Part shown: positions 56,463 through 64,000 of the stretch, piece after piece
How positions within the stretch are numbered: the stretch's first letter is position 1
Layout: each line of letters starts with the position of its first letter
Assembly: GCA_964020155.1 (NCBI GenBank)
Contig: OZ026566.1
Span: 1,135,001 to 1,199,000, forward strand
Direction: 5' to 3'
From: Chondrilla cf. caribensis
Lineage: Eukaryota; Porifera; Demospongiae; Chondrillida; Chondrillidae
Length of the DNA stretch: 64,000 nucleotides
Made by a program: the position numbers and the translations under genes
The notes under the pieces: model-generated
The model's input: the letters and a program-made list of their open reading frames with translations, nothing else
Database searches by the model: none
What the model was told of the DNA's origin: nothing

Positions 56463-57545
56463 TTACTGAATGTAAATCTCCAGAAGTTCAAGGTAACATT
56501 CTTGATTTGCATCATTAGCACACAGACGCACTTCAATGTCCCCCTCCACTTCCTGTGGTAGAGTACGACAGAACCAGGGCATTCCAGGTTGTGCACAGCA
56601 GTTGTTACCAGTACCACAACCCTCTCCATCCCACAGAGGGTCATTGATGTACAAGGTGTTCTCATATGCTCCAGTGTTCCCCGACTCACAATAGTAGTGA
56701 TCCCCAACAAATAAATGAGGAGCTGGTCCTGGGTACTTGGCACATGGGCAGTTAAAGTTACCATTGTAGTTGTGGTCATCAGAGAGTCCCACAGCATAGG
56801 TCCATATGTGCTTTCTAGGAGATCCGTATGTTATAGACATACCATCAATATAGTTGGAGTTGATGTCCCGAGGTCCATGGAATGCATCCGTTGAATAATA
56901 CTGGTACCCCACTGCTTGTCCACAAATCTTACTGTATCGCATCCCTTCAGTAGGAAAGGTAACTGAAGAACAGTTGGCCACATTATAGGATTTTTTTCCA
57001 CACAGTTTCTTTGGAGAGGATATTGTTCTTAGAGATGTAGGACATTGTGCTCCATCTTCAGTCATGTTGATGTAAGCTACTCTTGTCCAACCTTTAGAGC
57101 CAGAATGCCTATTGTCCATGTCACAATAAACGTGTACCGAAGTAGTCTCATTCCTGTCTCTACCGACAATCCAGTACAGACCAGATGGTGGAGATTGTTC
57201 ACATTGATAGATGTGGAGACATGACACGGCTGGTGTAGAGCAGTTTCTTCCAAGGTCTTGAGAACAGTTGAAATCGTTGACCCTACCCCTCAGTTCCTCG
57301 GTGAGTAAATCCACGTCAATAGTTTGCATTTGTTCTTGAAGTTCTTCAGTAATGGCAATGAGTTCGCTGTAGGAGAATGTTCCCGGAGGACCCGGTGGTC
57401 CGTCCCTCCCTGGTGCTCCATCTCGACCGTCACGTCCAGGCAGTCCTGGTACTACAGGACAGTTTCCCTCAGATCGAGCAGTTGTCACAGTCAGCACCAG
57501 GTTGAGGAGGAAGAGAAGTAGGATAGAGGACATGACTTGTTTCAT
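56463..57545 (-). CDS. Secreted collagen-like/fibrinogen-like Cys-rich protein, copy F (360 aa)
   Basis: Alpha N-module as in copies A and D (signal peptide MKQVMSSILLLFLLNLVLTV, collagen run GLPGRDGRDGAPGRDGPPG, IVGRDRNETTSVHVYCDMDN) joined to the type I C-module of copy C (GAQCPTSLRTISSPKKLCGK, GMRYSKICGQAVGYQYYS, SITYGSPRKHIWTYAVGLSD, GCGTGNNCCAQPGMPWFC). The C-terminus is CANDANQECYLELLEIYIQ, with an extra Cys. The switch from alpha-like to copy C-like sequence falls around GSKGWTRVAYINMTEDG. The DUF3504-like insertion lies between this gene and copy E. Secreted; role inferred only. Confidence 0.9.
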   Translation of the reverse strand: MKQVMSSILLLFLLNLVLTVTTARSEGNCPVVPGLPGRDGRDGAPGRDGPPGPPGTFSYSELIAITEELQEQMQTIDVDLLTEELRGRVNDFNCSQDLGRNCSTPAVSCLHIYQCEQSPPSGLYWIVGRDRNETTSVHVYCDMDNRHSGSKGWTRVAYINMTEDGAQCPTSLRTISSPKKLCGKKSYNVANCSSVTFPTEGMRYSKICGQAVGYQYYSTDAFHGPRDINSNYIDGMSITYGSPRKHIWTYAVGLSDDHNYNGNFNCPCAKYPGPAPHLFVGDHYYCESGNTGAYENTLYINDPLWDGEGCGTGNNCCAQPGMPWFCRTLPQEVEGDIEVRLCANDANQECYLELLEIYIQ

Positions 57546-57602
57546 TCTTCTCTTCAGCTCTCAATCAGCAAGTAAACTGGTCAGTTAGACCTAGGTAGCT
57601 CT

Positions 57603-57610
57603 CCTTTATA
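57603..57610 (-). promoter_or_regulatory. TATA box of copy F
   Basis: TATAAAGG on the - strand, 58 bp before the ATG, in the shared alpha-type promoter. Confidence 0.6.
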
Positions 57611-57715
57611 GCTAATGGGAGAGTCTGTGGGCTAGACATGTGGTTAACTTGACACAGTATGACTCAATATAATATTATATCGAATTTAATTAGTGAATTA
57701 CAGTACCTATATAGG

Positions 57716-58490
57716 TTACTGAATGTAAACCTCAAGAAGCTCCATATACACATCTTCAATATTGTTTTCAGAATTATGATCAGCACAGATTCTCATTTCT
57801 ATGTCCCCCTCCACTTCCTGTGGTAGAGTACGACAGAACCAGGGTATTCCAGGTTGTGCACAACAGTTGTTACCAGTACCACAGCACTCTTCGTCCCATG
57901 GAGTGTCAATGATTTGAACAATGGTGTGATCAAAATTCCATTAGTCCCAGATTCACATTGGTACATGAACAGTTGTAAGTTGAATAATTACCATCATCAG
58001 AGAATCCAGCGACGTACGACCAGATGTGTTTTCTCGGGTTTCCATATGTTATAGACACACCCTTAACATAGTATGAATTTATGCTATCTCGGCCAAAGGG
58101 ATAATTGTGAAAAACATTGGTTGATCCTTTCTGATACCCCACAGCCTGTCTGCAAACTTTATTGAATGATAATCCTTGAGTTGTGTAGGTGACTGTTGAA
58201 CATAGTTTCTTGGGAAATGTTATCTGCTGCAAAGTATCCAGATGGGTAGCTCCATCTTCAGTCATGTTGATGTACGCTACTCTTATCCAACCTTTAGAGC
58301 CGGAATGTCAATTGTCCATATCACAATAACCTTGTAGTAGTAGTTTGAAGTACCTGAAGTAGTCTTGTTCCCATCTCTACCAACAACCCAGTACAGACCA
58401 GATGGTGGAGATTGTTCACATTGATAGATGTGGAGACATGACATGGCTGGTGTAGAGCAGAATAGAGGACACGACTGGTTTCATTGGTAT
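57716..58490 (-). pseudogene. Lectin-like family fragment 5 (deleted and frameshifted)
   Basis: The - strand sequence keeps an alpha-type start (ATG near 58482) and promoter remnant (TTTTACAGC in place of the TATA box), the fibrinogen-like part, a middle frame with GLSFNKVCRQAVGYQKGS and VSITYGNPRKHIWSYVAGFS, and the 3' end to a stop at 57716-57718. The signal-peptide/collagen region (near 58460) and the CPCAKYPGPAPP-CESG segment (near 57960) are deleted, and several frameshifts break the rest. It is non-functional. Confidence 0.85.
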
Positions 58491-58599
58491 CTCAACTCTC
58501 AATGAGAAAGTAAACTGGTCAGTCAGACCTAGGTAGCTCTCTTTTACAGCTAATAGGAGAGTCTGTGGTCTAGACATGTGTTGAAATATTACAGTGTCA

Positions 58600-59559
58600 A
58601 TTCCCTATTAAGTATTCGGGAATGTGATTAGCCATAAGTCACTTTGTCAGTGTCTGAAGTGCATGTATTTCATGTGTCATGTCTGTGTTAATTGTTATAA
58701 CCTTCACCATGTGTTCTTCAATCCCTCTATTTTCTCATTAGAAGTTACAATGCTTACTGCAATGGTATCATGTATTGATGGGAAGAGATGTGCACAGCAT
58801 GTAGGTGAGTGTTGTTGTAATGTAGTGTATGGTGTGCTGTGTACCTCCTGTGTGTCAATATGTGTTACCATACTCACAAAACCTAGTGAGAACATTCTAT
58901 ACAGATTATCTTGTGTGTCACATGTACACACAGATAAAGAATGCTGGTTGCTGGTATTGTCATGAATGCCAAGCATGTGGACGTCCATGCAGGAGGTGCT
59001 TGTGACAAGGCAAATATTAATATCCTGGTCACACCAGAGGAGTGACTGTTGTGTGTTGTGTGCTCAGTTGCTGAGTTTCTAGTTTACACAGTTGATCATG
59101 AAGATTACCTTAGTAGGTTTGTACATAACATAAAGGTTATACAAGTTATGATTGAGTCTTGAAGCTGAGTCAGCAAAACCAAAATGGCTTCCCTCATACC
59201 CTGACGTGTCTCTGTCTGTTAGGACAGGCTAGGTCCATGAGGAAACACACCATTCAGGTTTCATGCTCCTTTCTTATTTATAACTGTTGACTCAAATGCA
59301 CACTATCTTGAAATGACCCTATTTTCGATCATGCATACTACATTCCAAGTACACATCTGATGGTCTCCATCATGTAGGCTTCAATTCCATCTTTCTCTTG
59401 ATTTAATGTGTAGACATGTCTGAGTTTTGATTTTAGTGGTGTACCTCACACATGCAAACCTATGCTACCATACCCATGGGAGAGAGTGCTATTGTTTCTT
59501 ATGCATGTGGTGTACAGTCAGTGCTATGTACATTTTAATCTCAGAACACATGACCATGA
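58600..59559. other. Intergenic stretch, no gene seen
   Basis: Contains a part (about 59200-59530) that is repeated near 38280-38580 and 62270-62550 (GTACACATCTGATGGTCTCC, CACACATGCAAACCTATGCT). The longer open frame at 58624-58965 shows no recognisable motif. Confidence 0.5.
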
Positions 59560-59955
59560 AGTCTCTGTGAAGTAATTATATTTGTCAATTTAATTGTACT
59601 CAAAGAGTGAATAGTAATAAGTGTACCCAGCAGCGATATTAGCTCCACCTCAATCCCCCTCACTGTTGTAGAACATGACATCCTAGCTGTCCTCATATAG
59701 GCATGTTAAAGGACCGGAGCAGTCACATATAGTTGTTTAATCTGAAACATGCTAGGATCTATGTACACAGTGGAATAGTGACAGTAACTGTACCTTCACT
59801 TTGATCCCCCTCAGTCTTGTAGAATAGGAAGCCTTCAAAGACCTGTTAATGGTCTTTGTGATAGCTGTTGTCAACTCAAGTACCACATTTAATACACTGA
59901 GGACATCCTAGTGCCATCTTACAAGTCTGTTAATCACTACTCCTCTGTGGTCAGT
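59560..59955. repeat. R-unit repeat, copy 9 (longer form)
   Basis: Same arrangement as at 33717 and 38570, ending CTCCTCTGTGGTCAGTACAA and joined directly to GPCR-tail fragment 6. Confidence 0.65.
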
Positions 59956-60320
59956 ACAAGAAGAAACTTTAAGATATTCCTCAGGAAAACAGTACAACAC
60001 TAACACTTCCTCATGAAACATCCGGTCTTAGAATAAGTTCATTTATCAGTTCTTCCCAAGCAGAACCTAGTGTATGAGGAATTACATCTGAGATTGATGT
60101 ATCCCTATCTTTGTCATTGTGTTGTTGTCATAACAGTTGTTCATTTTGTTGTTAAAGGTTCCGTTGATTGTATGCAACTTCCATTGTTTCTCACACTCCA
60201 ATCTCCCACACCTGTCCACAGGATCAACAATGGGATAGCACATTTGGTCCCTACAGTGGTGGTGGTGAGCCTGTCATCCCTATTGCCATCAAACCCAAGA
60301 GGTTTTATGGAAGATCATCA
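59953..60320 (+). pseudogene. GPCR-tail fragment 6 (exons 32 and 33)
   Basis: 59953-60085 is the second half of exon 32 (TATTCCTCAGGAAAACAG, AGAACCTAGTG) with deletions. 60216-60310 is the start of exon 33 behind an intact CACACCTGTCCACAG acceptor (GATCAACAATGGGATAGCAC, GTGGTGGTGAGCCTGTCATC). It stops where fragment 1 stops, at GGAAGATCA-CATGACGTT, so the two share one ancestor that had already lost the DTHL end. Confidence 0.85.
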
Positions 60321-60580
60321 TGACGTTCACACTGTTTTATGATCGATGCTGATAGTGAGTTATTAAGTACACACTGTATACACTGTCAGATGCATGCACA
60401 TTGCATAATTCGACTCTCCACCCATACCGCAAACATGAATATAAATATTGATTCTTATTGAAGTACATAGTAAAAATTGATGGCGTGAATACCTAGTTCC
60501 TACGCAATATTACGGATGTGTAAAATATTCAGTATTTGGAATCCAGACTAAAGTGTATATATTTAATTGCAATAAAGGTA

Positions 60581-60786
60581 CTGTATAGCGGGAAATATTC
60601 GCAGGACAAAATTTTCGCAGATTTCGCGGTTTGCCTAACATCCGCGAAAATTTCATCCACGAATTAGGCATTCTCGCTGTTCTGTCGAGTGACTCTGGCC
60701 AGCATCCGTGAAAATTTTATCCGCGAATTTTCATTTTTGGAGCCATCTGCGAAAATTTTGTCCCGCGCAAATTTCCCGCTATACGG
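60581..60786. mobile_element. Complete CGCGAAAATTTT MITE-like element
   Basis: 206 bp flanked by TA (60579-60580, 60787-60788). Left end CTGTATAGCGGGAAATATTC, right end (inverted) CCGTATAGCGGGAAATTTGC. The inverted ends extend about 38 bp with a few mismatches into GGACAAAATTTTCGC. The inside has further GCGAAAATTT blocks in both orientations. TA duplication and long palindromic structure suggest a Tc1/mariner-type MITE. Confidence 0.7.
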
Positions 60787-61019
60787 TATGTTTGTGTAAT
60801 TATGATAGATTTGTAAGAAGTAAGTAGACATCAACACAGTTGATCATGAAGACTACTTTTTAGTAGGTTTGTACAGAGGTAGGTTGTACAAGTTACAATT
60901 GAGTCTTAAAACTGAGTCAGCATAACCAATATGGCTTCCCTTATACCCTGACATATAGTATTTTTCACATAGGCAACATAATATTATTCTTATACGTACT
61001 GTCAGATGTATGCCATCTG

Positions 61020-61215
61020 AGGGGTAATTTGTCAATTCAATTGTATTCAACGAGTGAATAGCCTCAGGTGTACCTGTACCAACTGTAGCTCTACTTTGAT
61101 CCCCCTCAGTCTTGTAGAATAGGAAACCTTCAAAGACCTGTTAATAGGACATCCTGGTGCCAGCCTACATAGTCTGTTATTCACTACTCCTCTGTGGTTA
61201 CTTGCACACCATACT
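61020..61215. repeat. R-unit repeat, copy 10
   Basis: R core from TTTGTCAATTCAATTGTATT to CACTACTCCTCTGTGGTTAC. Confidence 0.7.
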
Positions 61216-61757
61216 GTAATTACCAGCATTGCTTCTCCCATGCCATCATCTTTCGTGGATCAAAGAGGACGGCTGACCTTTTAACAGTACTGCAGTCCAT
61301 GTGCTGTAATACAGTGAGCTAGGTACTAAGTGAGTGTATGACATTGCGTACTAACTACAATGAGATGGATGCATGATATTAATCAGCTATAGGGTATTTA
61401 CTATAACTGAAATGAGTTAATTGCTCCGGTTATTAATGCAGTCATATGACATGATGGTCTTTAGTATTTGTGTGTACGTTGAACACATGCAAGTGTCACA
61501 CTAGTCCACATTAAGTTCATTGAATATAATATTATTAAAATTAATTCCATCATTGTGTAGTGATTTAATTAATGCTGGGCCAGGGTGATGTATTGACTTT
61601 GCTATATTTATAGATATTTATAGATTATTTATAGATTATTTATAGATTTATTTGACAGCTGCAATGCAATATTTGATAATTAATTCACTCACTGATATCT
61701 ACCCTACCACACAGGTTCCATGGGTCAGTAATAAGCCCAAACGTATCAGGACATTAA
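61216..61757. other. Intergenic stretch, no gene seen
   Basis: AT-rich, with three tandem ATTTATAGATT units near 61610-61650. No coding signal. Confidence 0.5.
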
Positions 61758-61996
61758 TTGTGCTCCATCTTCAGTCATGTTAATGTACACTACTCTTGTC
61801 CAACCTTTAGAGCCGGAATGCCTATTGTCCATGTCACAATAAACGCGTACCGAAGTAGTCTCGTTCCCATCTCTACCAACAATCCAGTACAGACCAGATG
61901 GTGGAGATTGTTCACAGTGACATGACACGGCTGGTGTAGAGAGGTTTCTTCCAAGGTCTTGAGAAGTAGAAGAGGAGAAGAAGGATAGAGAACATG
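61758..61996 (-). pseudogene. Lectin-like family fragment 6 (N-terminal part)
   Basis: The - strand gives a damaged signal-peptide region (ATG near 61994), a large deletion of the collagen and linker part, then CEQSPPSGLYWIVGRDGNET, VYCDMDNRHSGSKGWTRVVY and INMTEDGAQL. Homology ends there, exactly where the C-module would begin. Alpha-type promoter remnants lie upstream to about 62052. It is non-functional. The end point at the module junction matches the breakpoint seen in the mosaic genes. Confidence 0.85.
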
Positions 61997-62559
61997 ACTT
62001 GTCTCAACTCTCAATCAGCAAGTACATAATTGGTCAGTCAGACCAAAGTAGCTAGTGTGAGTGTTTCCTCTTACTTATCCCTTACACAATTGATCATGAA
62101 GATTACTTTCAGTAGGTTTGTACGTAACTAAACGGTTATACAAGGTATGATTGAGTCTTATAAAGCTGAGTCAGCAAAACCAATTTGTCTTCCCTTATAC
62201 CCTGACATGTTCTGACAGGCTAAGTCCATGAGGAGACACTAAGTCTTACACTAGCTATACATGTAACATGCACATTTCTTATTTATAACTGTTGGCATAA
62301 ATGCACACTGTATTGAAGTGACCCTATTTTCATGCATTACTACATTCCATGCAAGTACACATGTGATGGTCTCCATCTTGTAGGCTTCACTTCCTTCTTA
62401 GTTTCTCTCGATTTAATGTGTACACATGTCTAAGTGTTGTTGTTAGTGTTGTACCTCACACATGCAAACCTATGCTACCATACCCATGGGAGAGAGTGCT
62501 ATTGTATCTTGTGTTGTACAGTCAGTGCTATGTAAATTAATCTCAGAACATGTGACCAT

Positions 62560-62775
62560 GTAACCTCTACATGAGAAGTAATTTGTCAATTCAATTGTAC
62601 TCAAAGAGTGAATAGCCTTAGGTGTACCTGTACCAACTGTAGCTCCACTTTGATCCCCCTCAGTCTTGTAGGATAGGAAACCTTCAAAGACCTGTTAATA
62701 GGACATCCTATAGTGCCAGCCTACACAGTCTGTTATTCACTCCTTTTCTGTGGTCACATACACACCATACCATGG
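62560..62775. repeat. R-unit repeat, copy 11
   Basis: R core from GTAATTTGTCAATTCAATTG to CTCCTTTTCTGTGGTCACAT, followed by CTGTAGTCCATGTA-type units (62845-62880). Confidence 0.7.
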
Positions 62776-63535
62776 TTACCTGCATTGCTTCTCTTATAAC
62801 ATCATCTTTAGTGGATCAGAGAGAATGTTTTAATAATAATGTAGTCCATGTACTGTAGTCCATGAACTGTAGTCCATTGTACAATGAAGTTGATGTTCGA
62901 TGTTTTACAATATCCTTAAGCTTGCTTCAATTACTAAAATGTCAGAAATGCCTATTTCCTCCTTTATGTATTATATTATGACATGTATTTTATTTGGAAT
63001 CCGGAAGATAGTATGTAGATTTAATTGGTAATGGAATGAAGTTATGCTAGTGATTATGATGGATTTGTCATAATTTGCATTATTAACCTGGCCTTCACAC
63101 AACCTTTTACATATCCAGGGTTATGCAGGTTTGTATATATGAGCTGGCAATAAGGTTGTAGGAGATGCCTATAAGGTTGTGGAAGCTTGTACAACCATGG
63201 TTGCTACAGCCTTGTTTACAGTTTCAGTTCCTAGGTTGTGACATGGTTGTTACAAGCTTACGTACATTGTCAAGTATTATGATACATACATACGTATGTG
63301 TACTGTAGTCCATATACTGAAGCTCAAGTCCATGTACTGTGGTCCATGTACTGTAGACGGTTACAGTAAAAGTTTTCGGGTAATAAGGTGGGGGTGGCTT
63401 CCTGTTCTACTGACATAATACTTCCTGTGATTGATCAATTGGCTTACTCTATAAACGATAATCAGATTTGAAATGACAATCAATCATTAAAAAGAAAAAT
63501 ATAGATTAATTGATTAATTGTCCTATTACTAGCCT
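62776..63535. other. Intergenic stretch, no gene seen
   Basis: Contains a part of the Q unit's right half (63090-63250: CCTTCACACAACCTTTTACA, GGAGATGCCTATAAGGTTGT) and CATGTACTGTGGTCCATGTA units near 63330. No coding signal. Confidence 0.5.
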
Positions 63536-63637
63536 GCACATGTACCTCAGGTTGGCATAATTGTGTGTACATGTACCTCAGGTTGGTATAGTATTGTGTG
63601 TACATGTCCTCAGGTTGGTAGTATTGTGTGTACATGC
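63536..63637. repeat. 31-bp minisatellite array, about 3 units
   Basis: ACATGTACCTCAGGTTGGCA, ...GGTATAGTATTG and ...TCCTCAGGTTGGTAG units in tandem. Confidence 0.9.
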
Positions 63638-64000
63638 ATGCGTATATTCTATAGACCATATTTTGAACTGCTAATAATTACTTGTCCATTGAAGTGTATC
63701 CATTCACTAAATGTATTGTTCATCCGTACATTGTAATATATTACCCTACATTATCTACTTATATTGAGGATTGACTGGTATGAAATGAACGTGCTCTGTA
63801 TATGTTCTATTTCATGCTTAGTACACTAGTACAGGGTGAGTGATGTACGTCAATACTATACATTTTAATAATAATTATGATTTAATCTCACAATGCATAC
63901 TATGTAATTAAGATTGTGGCTGATACTGAGTGGTTTGATGTGACATGGATAATTGAAGCAAAGCTACTAGAGTCCTACAGTGCTGTAATAGAGAACAATG
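63638..64000. other. Flank that precedes a lectin-like gene elsewhere
   Basis: The sequence follows 25410-25760 and 42900-43266 closely (GGGTGAGTGAT, TGACATGGATAATTGAAGCA, GAGTCCTACAGTGCTGTAAT, GAGAACAATG). In both other places the 3' end of a - strand lectin-like gene begins within about 65 bases. The window ends before it. Confidence 0.65.

Overview
The window comes from an animal genome. It holds intron-rich GT-AG genes, an adhesion GPCR with Calx-beta repeats, short collagen-like secreted proteins, long CA/GT microsatellites and a Ty3/gypsy retroelement. A sponge or another early-branching marine animal is the best guess, because collagen/fibrinogen-like short proteins of this kind, small introns and this repeat content fit such genomes. 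The species cannot be fixed from the sequence.

Bases 1-24283 (+ strand) are the 3' part of one large gene. Thirty-three exons join without a phase break into 2385 codons plus a stop. They encode about 14 Calx-beta-like repeats, a GAIN-like region, a GPS motif, seven membrane helices and a cytoplasmic tail ending in DTHL. This is an ADGRV1 (VLGR1)-type adhesion GPCR. Intron 16 carries a complete, apparently very young Ty3/gypsy element (9253-15141): identical 267-bp LTRs, a 4-bp target duplication and one open gag-pol frame of 1780 codons. Its likely tRNA-Gln primer site overlaps the gag start codon. Other introns hold MITE-like elements and long GT/CA tracts.

Bases 25 to 64 kb are a gene-and-pseudogene array on the - strand, convergent with the GPCR. 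Six intact or nearly intact single-exon genes (at 25.8, 29.6, 31.4, 43.3, 53.6 and 56.5 kb) encode secreted proteins of about 355-375 residues: signal peptide, short collagen-like Gly-X-Y run, helical linker, a stretch like the start of a fibrinogen-related domain, and a Cys-rich C-terminal module. At least six further fragments lie between them. The copies are mosaics: three N-terminal module types are combined with two C-terminal module types, with the switch near a conserved GWTR-YINMTEDG segment.

The array spread by tandem segmental duplication that also carried the last two GPCR exons, which recur as + strand fragments at about 28, 34.6, 39.5, 50.2, 51.2 and 60 kb. The filler between copies is made of several repeat families: a 31-bp minisatellite, an R unit, a Q unit, CA tracts and inserted foldback or TIR elements. 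Some of these inserts can be dated against empty sites in sister copies. The right edge of the window stops in sequence that elsewhere lies just before a family member, so the array probably continues.
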